Origin: Saprospiraceae bacterium
GTDB taxonomy: Bacteria; Bacteroidota; Bacteroidia; Chitinophagales; Saprospiraceae
DNA: 64,000 nucleotides
NCBI GenBank assembly: GCA_020850225.1
Contig: JADZFD010000011.1
Span: forward strand, 1 to 64,000
Direction: 5' to 3'
Shown here piece after piece: positions 36,913 through 45,203 of the stretch. Each line of letters opens with the position of its first letter. The stretch's first letter is position 1. Below the pieces are notes generated by a model, which worked only from the letters and a program-made list of their open reading frames with translations, was not told the DNA's origin and did not search any database. A program made the translations under genes and the position numbers.

Positions 36913-37363
36913 GCATAATTTGCCATTGGATTGGTTGAAATACAGGCATTTACTACAAACAAAAAAAGAAAACAACCAAACCTTTATATATGATCTGATT
37001 CGTAAAAAATATATTCTATTGCAACCAGAGGAAATGGTCAGGCAATTATGTATCATCTGGCTAACTGAAGAAGCCGGCATTTCGCGTAATTCAATTCAGG
37101 TAGAAAAAAGCTTTATGATTCATGGATTATTACGGAGGTTTGATATTGTCGTTTATAATTCAGATATTCAGCCCCTGATACTGATTGAATGCAAGTCGCC
37201 TCAAACTGCTATTACACAGGCTGTATTTGACCAGATAGCAGCTTACCAATACATATTACAGGCACCATATATAATGTTAACGAATGGTAATGAAAATTAT
37301 ATAGCAAGAATGGATGGAGAGACTAAGAAATATATATTTTTTGACAAAATACCTGTATGGTAA
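36899..37363 (+). CDS. HsdR-N-terminal-type PD-(D/E)XK nuclease (HSDR_N_2)
   Basis: 154 residues. The N-terminal DLIRKKYILLQPEEMVRQL is the hallmark of stand-alone HsdR_N_2 proteins in Bacteroidota, followed by LRRFDIVVYN and LILIECKSP. These give the catalytic Asp82, Glu97 and Lys99 of the PD-(D/E)XK fold, then FDQIAAYQYIL. All key residues are intact. The start is TTG at 36899: no ATG exists before the conserved core, and family members begin about here. The start lies 14 bases inside the upstream gene, so translation is probably coupled. It is likely a DNA nuclease, function unknown; no hsdM or hsdS gene is nearby. Confidence 0.82.
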   Translation: MNLLKHNLPLDWLKYRHLLQTKKENNQTFIYDLIRKKYILLQPEEMVRQLCIIWLTEEAGISRNSIQVEKSFMIHGLLRRFDIVVYNSDIQPLILIECKSPQTAITQAVFDQIAAYQYILQAPYIMLTNGNENYIARMDGETKKYIFFDKIPVW

Positions 37364-37503
37364 CGTTTATTATAATATATCTGAGTATTTTTTTAAAAGG
37401 ATCAAATTATTTCATCATGAATTAAAAAAACCACATACATTTGATTTTTCCTTCAATTGCTCCTTCTTTAAAAAACTGATCTGTACAAAAATTGTGAATA
37501 ATA
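37364..37503. other. Short spacer between convergent genes
   Basis: 140 bases between the nuclease gene and the end of the respiratory operon. No gene and no clear hairpin terminator seen. Confidence 0.4.
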
Positions 37504-37767
37504 CTATTGATTTTCTTCAGGAGTAATGTCATTGTACTCCAATTTTTTACGATTCTTGTACCAGGTATATCCTAAAAAACCAAAGATAAGATAGGGCATG
37601 GATAAAAGATACAGGATTCCTTTATTCAAGCCACGTCCTGCTGTTCCTCCACCCTGCAAATTGGTTTCTGCTGATAATTTACACATTGGACATTGAGCCG
37701 GCAATTCCGGTACAAACATCAAAAATATTACCAATACTATTAATATTAATATAAAATTACGTTTCAT
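37504..37767 (-). CDS. Small membrane protein with CPMC motif at end of oxidase operon
   Basis: 87 residues from the ATG at 37767 (the frame continues to a TTG at 37776). Signal or first membrane segment, then AQCPMCKLSAETN, then a second membrane segment (about 55-73). The stop-start overlap with the DUF420 gene upstream (37764-37767) shows coupling. Genes of this type commonly end cytochrome-oxidase operons in Bacteroidota. The CxxC outside the membrane suggests metal or redox handling in oxidase assembly, but this is not shown. Confidence 0.7.
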   Translation of the reverse strand: MKRNFILILIVLVIFLMFVPELPAQCPMCKLSAETNLQGGGTAGRGLNKGILYLLSMPYLIFGFLGYTWYKNRKKLEYNDITPEENQ

Positions 37768-38306
37768 AAATAACAAGGTTTAAGCAACATATAAGTAATA
37801 GGTCCTGTCACTGCAACATAGAGCCAAACCGGATATACCCATCTTGCGATCTTTCTATGTTTATCAACCTGATAGGTAAATCCTCTAACAAAGGTAATTA
37901 AAATAAATGGTAGAGACAAACCAGCCAAAACAATATGTGTCAAAAGTATAAAATAATACAAATACCTGATGAAACCTTCCTTACAAAAAACTGTTTCGGG
38001 AGTCGTAAAATGATATAATATATAAAACAAAAAAAACACAGCAGATAATATTACCGCTCCTATCATGAACTTTCTGTGTTTTAAATAGTCACCTTTTCTG
38101 ATAAAATAATATCCTGCAATCAGACATAAAGCTACACAAGTGTTTATCAATGCATTTAAAGCAGGTATAAAACTAAAATCCATATCCGTTTCAAATTTTA
38201 TACGGCGCATCAAACCTACAGATATAAAAGCAACAGTAGTCAACACATAGGCAACTATCATCAATCTCTTAGCCAAATCGTCATTGGAAGCTGGAAATTT
38301 TATCAT
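37764..38306 (-). CDS. ctaM: DUF420 membrane protein (YozB/CtaM-like oxidase assembly factor)
   Basis: 180 residues with about five membrane segments and the DUF420 core (KHRKFMIGAVILSAVFFLFYILYHFTTPE), including conserved His. The Bacillus/Staphylococcus homologue CtaM is needed for a functional aa3-type oxidase. Here it lies at the 3' end of the oxidase operon, one base after the SCO-like gene and overlapping the CPMC gene by four bases, which supports the assembly role. Confidence 0.82.
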   Translation of the reverse strand: MIKFPASNDDLAKRLMIVAYVLTTVAFISVGLMRRIKFETDMDFSFIPALNALINTCVALCLIAGYYFIRKGDYLKHRKFMIGAVILSAVFFLFYILYHFTTPETVFCKEGFIRYLYYFILLTHIVLAGLSLPFILITFVRGFTYQVDKHRKIARWVYPVWLYVAVTGPITYMLLKPCYL

Positions 38307-38307
38307 T

Positions 38308-38808
38308 TTATCTGTTTTTAAATTCTATTGATCCTCTCTTTTTCTCAGGTACCAATACGGATGTATGTTCCAACAACTTGGCTATATCCTCATTATTATC
38401 ATTATATACATTTCTGATATAACCTGATGTATCTATCAGAATAAAAGTTTTATCTGAATACTTTTCTAACGTATTGCTAAAATAGTTTTTCGGAAATGAT
38501 GTAACTGTAGACGATTGTCGGCTTGTATTGTCTAAAGCATACACATTTACAGCTTTGTCAGTTCCAAAGATTTGTTCTATTGCTTTTGTAAAATCAAGGA
38601 ATCTGTCAAATGGTCTCGTTATTATAATACTCGTTTTACCTTTGAATAGAAATAGAGTATCCAATTGTAAATCAATACTATCTTTTACTCTCAACTCTTC
38701 TTTCGTATGAAGTCTGTAATCAAGACCTTTTCTTAGATTTAACCAAGTCAAAAATGGCACTACAACCAAAAAAACTAAAAAAATTATAACAGGAATACTT
38801 TTTCTCAT
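38308..38808 (-). CDS. Cysteine-less SCO/thioredoxin-fold-like protein
   Basis: 166 residues from the ATG at 38808; the upstream TTG at 38886 lies inside a terminator hairpin. One N-terminal membrane anchor (about 5-25) precedes a soluble part that ends like SCO proteins: KTFILIDTSGYIRNVYNDNNEDIAKLLEHTSVL in pieces. Position (after subunit IV, before DUF420) is where the SCO1/SenC copper chaperone for CuA normally sits in Bacteroidota. However, the chain contains no cysteine at all, so it lacks the copper-binding CxxxC. It may be a divergent or non-catalytic SCO relative; the family call is mostly from position and the C-terminal pattern. Confidence 0.6.
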   Translation of the reverse strand: MRKSIPVIIFLVFLVVVPFLTWLNLRKGLDYRLHTKEELRVKDSIDLQLDTLFLFKGKTSIIITRPFDRFLDFTKAIEQIFGTDKAVNVYALDNTSRQSSTVTSFPKNYFSNTLEKYSDKTFILIDTSGYIRNVYNDNNEDIAKLLEHTSVLVPEKKRGSIEFKNR

Positions 38809-38866
38809 GATATAAAGTAAGATACTGAAAATATGAGTTCTAACAAAATCAGAATGGAAAGGTTTT

Positions 38867-38905
38867 AATAAAAAAAAGAGCCACAATATTACAAATTATG
38901 GCTCT
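38867..38905 (-). terminator. Internal terminator between subunit IV and the SCO-like gene
   Basis: On the minus strand a 7-bp perfect stem (38905-38899 with 38883-38877), extended by further A/T pairs, is followed at once by a T-run (38876-38867). It should end or reduce transcription after the structural oxidase genes. Confidence 0.7.
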
Positions 38906-38957
38906 GAATTTATTTCATTGTTTGATGATTGTAAAAAATCTCCAACAAGTAGTACAA

Positions 38958-39320
38958 TTATTTTTTAATTTCTGTCTTAACAGGATTCTTTACTGATTGC
39001 CTAGAGCCGAAATAATATCCTCCTTCAACAATCAGGGCTATAATAAACCATATCAATAAAGCCGTAGGAATTATAACTGTTTTTACAAAAGCAGGCAATT
39101 CATACTTCAAATGCATAAATTCAAACATAATGAGTCGGGCTTTATAAGCACTTAATATAACCATTACCAGTCCCATAATCATATGCGGGAAATGTAATCC
39201 ATCTATCAGATAGCCTTTTCCAGCTAAAGCGATTAATACTTCAATTATCGTTATTGCTCCTAAAATAAGGATTGTCTTGTTGGCAATGCCTTTTGAAGCT
39301 TCGTATGATACACTTGACAT
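38958..39320 (-). CDS. Cytochrome c oxidase subunit IV family protein
   Basis: 120 residues with three membrane segments (about 15-35, 40-60, 85-105). The pattern ILGAITIIEVLIAL ... FPHMIMGLVMVILSAYKARLIMFEFMHL is typical of the prokaryotic COX IV (CyoD/CoxD-like) protein that follows subunit III in Bacteroidota oxidase operons. It is a small structural subunit. Confidence 0.85.
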   Translation of the reverse strand: MSSVSYEASKGIANKTILILGAITIIEVLIALAGKGYLIDGLHFPHMIMGLVMVILSAYKARLIMFEFMHLKYELPAFVKTVIIPTALLIWFIIALIVEGGYYFGSRQSVKNPVKTEIKK

Positions 39321-39353
39321 AATATTTAATATTTATTTAGCTTATAAATTATA

Positions 39354-40214
39354 TTAGAGTAAATAGAAAAATAGAAAAACAAACACCCATACCAAATCGA
39401 CAAAGTGCCAGTACAACCCTATCTTTTCTATCATCTCATATCCGTTCCTGCGCTTAACATATAACCCGGATGCAGCATTGACACATACCAAAACAAGTAA
39501 AAATATACCTATGGACACGTGAAACCCGTGGAAACCAGTAATAAAAAAGAATAATCCTCCAAATGCCTTTGGACCCATAATCTGTTCCTTAACAGCATCT
39601 TTATCTGGCCCATCCGTAACTTTATATTGTAAAGGTTTGTATTCGCCATCATGATAAGGTATCAGATATGTCTGACCAGCCGTAAAAGAATCACCTTCCT
39701 TGATATCGTGACCGTCGCCCATCAAATAAACGCCGTTTTCTGTATGTGTACCAAACGGGTTGTTAAATATAGTCATGTTTTCTTTTGTCAATAGGTTAGT
39801 CCATTCCCATGCCTGACAACTAAGAAATCCTAAGCCACCTATAATAGTTAAAAGCAACCATTTGACAACACCATTTTTATTTTCCTGTTTTCCTTCCTGC
39901 ACTGCTCTTACCATAGTATAAGAACTTGCCAATAAGACAAATGTCATTAAAGTTACAAACAATAATGGTTTATGATGAAACCCACCAGGAAATGTACTGA
40001 ATACAAAATCCGGAACAGGCCATGTAGCTACACTGAATCGCAATGTACCATAAGCTATAAGAAAACCAGCAAAGGTAAATGCATCTGATAGCAAAAAGTA
40101 CCATATCATCAATTTACCATAAGAAGCCTTAAATGGCTCTTTCCCGCCTTGCCAATCACCATTATCGGTGTTATGATCCGTATTTGGTTCGTGTGTTAAA
40201 GTATCTGATGCCAT
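39354..40214 (-). CDS. ctaE: Cytochrome c oxidase subunit III family protein (long copy)
   Basis: 286 residues. Membrane segments carry the COX III pattern: GKLMIWYFLLSDAFTF, ASSYTMVRAVQEG, FLSCQAWEW, FFFITGFHGFHVSIGIFLL and YWHFVDLVWVFVF at the end. A ~60-residue soluble loop (about 145-205) between spans is longer than in classic subunit III. Two subunit-III-type genes in tandem, as here, are usual in Bacteroidota operons with Alternative Complex III. The gene follows the short copy by 15 bases. Confidence 0.9.
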   Translation of the reverse strand: MASDTLTHEPNTDHNTDNGDWQGGKEPFKASYGKLMIWYFLLSDAFTFAGFLIAYGTLRFSVATWPVPDFVFSTFPGGFHHKPLLFVTLMTFVLLASSYTMVRAVQEGKQENKNGVVKWLLLTIIGGLGFLSCQAWEWTNLLTKENMTIFNNPFGTHTENGVYLMGDGHDIKEGDSFTAGQTYLIPYHDGEYKPLQYKVTDGPDKDAVKEQIMGPKAFGGLFFFITGFHGFHVSIGIFLLVLVCVNAASGLYVKRRNGYEMIEKIGLYWHFVDLVWVFVFLFFYLL

Positions 40215-40229
40215 TAATCTGATATTAAA

Positions 40230-40802
40230 TTATTTAATAACTAATAAAAATATAAATAAATACACCCAAAGGATGTCTACAAAATGCCAATAATTAACTA
40301 CTAAATCAAACCTGAGTTTTCTCTTTTCCGTTACTTTATACTTGAGAGAAAATGCATTAAGCATAGTTACAATTAATGCAGCTATACCTCCTAATACATG
40401 TATCACATGCAATCCTGTTATGAGATAAAAAAATCCTCCGGATGCATTTCCTTTCAAATCCACTCCCATCGCATAAAGCGCTGTCCAGCCAAAATACTGT
40501 AAAACAACAAATGCTGATCCTAAAATAAACCCAATAAACAAAAACCATTTATATCCACTTTCATTTCCAGTCTTATAATCAACAAAAGACTTATGTAATG
40601 CAAAACTGGATAACACTATTGAAATTGTACTAAAATAGAAATGATTGGGAAATGAAAACTCAAGCCAGTTCCCTGCTGATTGTTTAACCACGTATGCACT
40701 TGTTAAAGCGGCAAACATCATAGCAATACCCGCCATTCCTACCCAAAGTGCAAACTTCTGAGGATGAATTTTTCCGGGTTGAAATCTTATAACATGTTCC
40801 AT
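40230..40802 (-). CDS. Cytochrome c oxidase subunit III family protein (short copy)
   Basis: 190 residues with five membrane segments: KFALWVGMAGIAMMFAALTSAYVV, a W-L-E-F-x-F-P motif, FYLITGLHVIHVLGGIAAL and YWHFVDILWVYLF. It lies 13 bases after the heme O synthase gene. It pairs with the long copy downstream; together they probably form the subunit III part of the aa3 oxidase. Confidence 0.9.
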   Translation of the reverse strand: MEHVIRFQPGKIHPQKFALWVGMAGIAMMFAALTSAYVVKQSAGNWLEFSFPNHFYFSTISIVLSSFALHKSFVDYKTGNESGYKWFLFIGFILGSAFVVLQYFGWTALYAMGVDLKGNASGGFFYLITGLHVIHVLGGIAALIVTMLNAFSLKYKVTEKRKLRFDLVVNYWHFVDILWVYLFIFLLVIK

Positions 40803-40815
40803 ATCGTAGTTAAAA

Positions 40816-41718
40816 TTAAAACAACCAATACCCCAATAAAATCAGAGGTAAAAATAAAAATGAATAAAACATTAAGATTAAAGCTGATTTTTTGTCAAAA
40901 CGACTATGTAACTGAAAACAGCAATACATATATATCAAACTAAGTATCACGGATATAACAGTACTAGTAAGACTAATCTCAGAAATCCTGATCTGCATAA
41001 TAAGCGCAACAGGAATTATCAAAGTTGCATAAAACATGGATGAAAGGCCTAAATTACGGTCTATTTCACCATTGCTTTCCGGCAATAATTTATAACCTGC
41101 CCTTTTATAATCTTCGTAACCTAAAAATCCTATCGCCCAGAAATGAGGAAATTGCCATAGAAATTGTATCACAAATAAAAGTAAGGCAAATACGGTAATT
41201 CTTCCTTCATATGCTGTCATACCAATCAAAACAGGTAATGCTCCTGGAATAGCACCTACAGCAACTGCAATCGTACTATATCTTTTAAGTGGTGTATAAA
41301 CAAAAGCATACAAAACCAAAGAAATCATTCCTAAAAATGCAGTAACAGAATTAAATGTAGAAAGTAAACTAATACCGATAATACATGCAATACCAGCAAA
41401 AATAATCGCCTCAGTTTGCTTCATTCTTCCTGATGCAACAGGTCGGTTTGCCGTCCTTTTCATCAGGATATCATAATCCTTCTCAAATACCTGATTCAAA
41501 GCATTAGCGGCACCTGTAACTAAAAACCCACCCACAAACAAGGTTAATACATTTACCCAGCTAAAATTACCCTGACTAACTATAAAAAAACCAAAAATGG
41601 AAGATATAACAACTACAAGGTTTAGCCTCAATTTGACCAACAAACCATAATCATAGATTTTACCAATCCATGTATGGTTAGCAACCAATGCAGCTGTATA
41701 CTCATTATTGTTTCTCAC
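40816..41718 (-). CDS. ctaB: Heme O synthase (protoheme IX farnesyltransferase)
   Basis: 300 residues of the UbiA prenyltransferase superfamily. It adds a farnesyl group to heme b to make heme O, precursor of heme A. The substrate motif NALNQVFEKDYDILMKRTANRP (in pieces) and a second YTPLKRYS site are intact, with about eight to nine membrane segments. The start is GTG (41718); no ATG precedes the conserved core and a stop lies shortly upstream in frame. The heme A synthase gene (ctaA) is not in the window. Confidence 0.93.
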   Translation of the reverse strand: MRNNNEYTAALVANHTWIGKIYDYGLLVKLRLNLVVVISSIFGFFIVSQGNFSWVNVLTLFVGGFLVTGAANALNQVFEKDYDILMKRTANRPVASGRMKQTEAIIFAGIACIIGISLLSTFNSVTAFLGMISLVLYAFVYTPLKRYSTIAVAVGAIPGALPVLIGMTAYEGRITVFALLLFVIQFLWQFPHFWAIGFLGYEDYKRAGYKLLPESNGEIDRNLGLSSMFYATLIIPVALIMQIRISEISLTSTVISVILSLIYMYCCFQLHSRFDKKSALILMFYSFLFLPLILLGYWLF

Positions 41719-41773
41719 TATTAAATCTATTAAAACTTTATAAAATTATTAGTAGGTTAATATATTTAAAAAA

Positions 41774-43618
41774 TTAATGGTCTCCTACTTCTCCATCTTT
41801 CAGAGGAATATGCTGCATGACATATTCACGATCATCCTTATTATAATCATATGCCCATCTGTGTACAACAGGTAAATTACCTGGCCAGTTACCATGAGTT
41901 GGCTCAATTGGTGTTGTCCATTCCAATGTATTGGATTTCCAAGGATTCTTATTGGTCATCTTCTTTCCGTGCCAGATACTATAAAAGAAGTTTATCAGGA
42001 ATAACAATTGTAGGAAAAATGCGATTATAGCAAAAATTGTGATAAATTTATTCATATCAGCAAAATGCTTGAATGCTTCAAATGAGTCAAATGAATAATA
42101 TCTTCTTGGTACACCAGCTAACCCCAGATAGTGTTGTGGCCAGAATATCGCATATGCACAGATTAGTGTACCCCAAAAATGAATTTTACCCAATGTTTCA
42201 TTCATAAACCGGCTATACATTTTCGGAAACCAATGATACACACCTGCAAACATACCAAAAAATGCAGCTACTCCCATTACCAAGTGAAAGTGAGCAACGA
42301 TGAAATAAGTATCATGCATTTGAATATCAAGAACATGATTACCCATAAATACACCTGTCAACCCTCCGGAAATAAAAAGTGTAACGAACCCTAATGTAAA
42401 TAACATTGGCGTATTCAATCTTATATTACCTCCGTATAGAGTAGTCAACCAGTTGAAAACTTTTACTGATGAGGGAACAGCAATCAGAATAGTAAAAAAT
42501 GAGAAAAAGTTAGATAAAAATGGGTTAATACCTGATACAAACATATGGTGTGCCCAAACTATACAGGACATAAAAGCGATTGTCATCAAAGAATAAACCA
42601 TCGCTCTGTAGCCAAAAATAGGTTTTCTGACATGAACCGACATAACTTCAGATACAATCCCCATCGCTGGCAATATAATGATATATACTTCAGGATGTCC
42701 TAAAAACCAGAATAAATGCTGATAAAGAATTGGGCTTCCTCCTACTCTGTCCAACGCTTGTCCTGCAATAAAAATATCACTTAAGAAAAAGCTGGTGCCT
42801 AAACTTCTGTCTGCTATCAGCATAAAAAAACCGGATGCTAATACCGGAAATGTTAACAGACCTACGATAGCAGTAATAAAGAATGACCATACTGACAAAG
42901 GCATTCTCCACATTGTCATTCCTTTAGTTCTGAGATTTAATACAGTAGTTATATAATTAATACCACCTAATACCACTGATATTACAAAACAAATCAAACT
43001 TATCAACCAAAGTGTCATTCCTGTACCTGAACCCGAAGAAGCCTGAGGCAAAGCACTCAAAGGTGGATATGCAACCCATCCTCCTGCAAATGGTCCTGTA
43101 CTTATAAACAGAGAATAAAACATGATAACTCCGGCAGTAAAGAAAAACCAATAGGACAGCATGTTCATAAATGGAGACGCCATATCTCTAGCACCTACCT
43201 GTAAGGGAATCAAAAGATTAGAAAACGTACCAGAAAGTCCTGCTGTCAGAACAAAAAACACTATAACCGTTCCATGCATCGTTACCAATGCATAATAAAA
43301 CTCTGGTGCTAATTTTCCGATACCCGTTGAAGGATCAACAACAATCCATTTACCAAGTAATGGTTTAATCCATGCCAGACTTTCTTCAGGAAATCCTAAT
43401 TGAAGCCTGAAAATCACAGAAAATGCAGCACCGACTACAGCCCAGAACATACCAGTTATCAAAAACTGTTTTGAGATCATTTTATGATCTGTCGAAAAAA
43501 CATAGTGTGACAAAAAGTTGGTTTTGTACTTGTCACCATGATGATGTTCATGAAAATGGTCATTAAACCCTTGTTCATTTATTAAAATATCATCTTCGTG
43601 AATGGAAATATTAGCCAT
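41774..43618 (-). CDS. ctaD: Cytochrome c oxidase subunit I
   Basis: 614 residues, about twelve membrane helices plus extra ends. Ligands and proton-channel motifs of an A-type heme-copper oxidase are visible: TMHGTVIVFFVL (low-spin heme His), WFLGHPEVYIIILPAMG (CuB His cross-linked to Tyr), WAHHMFVSG (two CuB His) and HDTYFIVAHFHLVMG (heme a3 and heme a His). It reduces O2 to water and pumps protons. It follows the subunit II gene by 22 bases. Confidence 0.97.
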   Translation of the reverse strand: MANISIHEDDILINEQGFNDHFHEHHHGDKYKTNFLSHYVFSTDHKMISKQFLITGMFWAVVGAAFSVIFRLQLGFPEESLAWIKPLLGKWIVVDPSTGIGKLAPEFYYALVTMHGTVIVFFVLTAGLSGTFSNLLIPLQVGARDMASPFMNMLSYWFFFTAGVIMFYSLFISTGPFAGGWVAYPPLSALPQASSGSGTGMTLWLISLICFVISVVLGGINYITTVLNLRTKGMTMWRMPLSVWSFFITAIVGLLTFPVLASGFFMLIADRSLGTSFFLSDIFIAGQALDRVGGSPILYQHLFWFLGHPEVYIIILPAMGIVSEVMSVHVRKPIFGYRAMVYSLMTIAFMSCIVWAHHMFVSGINPFLSNFFSFFTILIAVPSSVKVFNWLTTLYGGNIRLNTPMLFTLGFVTLFISGGLTGVFMGNHVLDIQMHDTYFIVAHFHLVMGVAAFFGMFAGVYHWFPKMYSRFMNETLGKIHFWGTLICAYAIFWPQHYLGLAGVPRRYYSFDSFEAFKHFADMNKFITIFAIIAFFLQLLFLINFFYSIWHGKKMTNKNPWKSNTLEWTTPIEPTHGNWPGNLPVVHRWAYDYNKDDREYVMQHIPLKDGEVGDH

Positions 43619-43640
43619 TTTAAGTTATATTTAAATATAA

Positions 43641-45161
43641 TTATTTAGAGATTATTCTAAGTTCTGTTCTTCTGTTTTTCTTTCTTCCTTCAGGCGTATC
43701 ATTCGTATCCAAAGGTTGAGTCTGACCATAACCATTTGCAGATAATCTGCCGGCAGCTATATTCTTGGACAAAAGATATTGCATTACATTATCTGCACGT
43801 GTTTTGGACAAAGTTAAATTAGCAGCTGCATCTCCGGTATTATCCGTGTGTCCGGCTAATTCGACCCTGAGATTAGGATACTTATTCAATAATTCGACCA
43901 GATTGTCCAATTCATATTTGGATAATTTACTATTTAGTCCAGCAGAACCTGATTCATAGAAAACATGCTTAAGCTGAATAACCTTATTTGCTGTACCATC
44001 CGTGTTGGCTATATAATCAGCAATATCCTTTTTTAACTCTTCAGCCCTAGCCTTAATTTCATTTGGAAATAATCGTTTCCCATCCCAAGGGTCAGCTACA
44101 GTACCCCTGATTTTTTCAGGATAGAATGCCTTTTGTTGTTTCAACCAGCTATCATATTCATCCCGCTCAACTATTTCTACAACCCTTCTCATTGAATAAT
44201 GTCCCTTACCGCATAATTCTGCACATGCCAATTCATATTCAAATGTTTCCCAACGTTTGGGTCCGGTTGGATCATTAGGGTCTGAAGGCGTATTCCATTC
44301 AGGATATTTTCTTAATTCTTCTTTAAATTCTTTGGTAGTTTTTACAGGGCGGAAAGTAAAGAAAGTGGGCATCCCGGGTACTGCATCCATTTTTACCCTG
44401 AAATGAGGCAAGAAAAAGCTATGTAATACATCCTTCGCAGTAATCCTGACTCTTACCAACGTATCTTTAGGTAAAACTATCTTATCCGTACCACCCAATA
44501 CAATATCGTCCAATGAAGCTTCATCATTCCAATCGATTCCTAAACTATTGGATGCAGGATCAATCAGACGGAAATCTTTATTTCCCAGTTTATTGTCAGC
44601 ACCAGGATATCGTAAATCCCAGGCAAACTGATAACCGGTAGCTTCTATCTCAATAAATTTATCTTCAGCAGTCAATGGCCGGAATAATCTGTTCATTTGA
44701 GTTATACCCATAGCTACCAGAATAATAAATGTTACCAATGGTACGATCGTCCAAATCATTTCCAATTTTATGTTATCCACATAAAATAGAGCTTTTTTCT
44801 TCGGATCCTGCATTCTGTATTTATAGGGAAACCAGAATAACAATACATGGGTGATTACAAATACTATAGTTGAAATAATTAAGGTTATATTGAATAACCA
44901 ATCAATATCAAATCCATGAGCCGAAGCAGATTTCAAAGGACCATAGGGCATCATTTCATTCCTGTAATAATATGCTGAATAAAAACATACTACTAAAAAG
45001 AAAATCATAAAGCCAACCGATATTCTAGCCTGTGTTTTATTGTTTGCCAATTCGACAGCTTCTTCTCCTTTGATTCTCGCCGATAAATCTGACAACTTGC
45101 CTATCTGTACGACGATAACAGCGAGTAAAGCTACGATTGCAAATGCTACAAAATAAATCAT
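43641..45161 (-). CDS. ctaC: Cytochrome c oxidase subunit II fused to an OmpA peptidoglycan-binding domain
   Basis: 506 residues, much longer than an ordinary subunit II. An N-terminal membrane helix (1-20), two further regions (about 47-65 and 88-112) and one at 134-152 precede the CuA cupredoxin domain. Its ligands are all present: His247 (DVLHSFFLP), Cys313, Glu315, Cys317, His321 and Met324 (CAELCGKGHYSM), and no heme motif follows. After a charged linker (about 345-395) the chain continues into a complete OmpA domain (about 396-506): HVFYESGSAGLN, LAGHTDNTGD with Asp440, LSKTRADNVMQYLL, SANGYGQTQPL and NRRTELRI with Arg498, the two residues that grip diaminopimelate. It accepts electrons from c-type cytochrome or ACIII, and would be tied to peptidoglycan in the periplasm. 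Confidence 0.93.
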   Translation of the reverse strand: MIYFVAFAIVALLAVIVVQIGKLSDLSARIKGEEAVELANNKTQARISVGFMIFFLVVCFYSAYYYRNEMMPYGPLKSASAHGFDIDWLFNITLIISTIVFVITHVLLFWFPYKYRMQDPKKKALFYVDNIKLEMIWTIVPLVTFIILVAMGITQMNRLFRPLTAEDKFIEIEATGYQFAWDLRYPGADNKLGNKDFRLIDPASNSLGIDWNDEASLDDIVLGGTDKIVLPKDTLVRVRITAKDVLHSFFLPHFRVKMDAVPGMPTFFTFRPVKTTKEFKEELRKYPEWNTPSDPNDPTGPKRWETFEYELACAELCGKGHYSMRRVVEIVERDEYDSWLKQQKAFYPEKIRGTVADPWDGKRLFPNEIKARAEELKKDIADYIANTDGTANKVIQLKHVFYESGSAGLNSKLSKYELDNLVELLNKYPNLRVELAGHTDNTGDAAANLTLSKTRADNVMQYLLSKNIAAGRLSANGYGQTQPLDTNDTPEGRKKNRRTELRIISK

Positions 45162-45203
45162 CTTTTAAAAATTTATCTTATTACTAATTAATATAGTTAA
45201 TGA

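Noticed and set aside
36899..37363. Type I restriction system
   Set aside because: Only an HsdR-N-like nuclease domain is present; no motor, methylase or specificity gene lies nearby.
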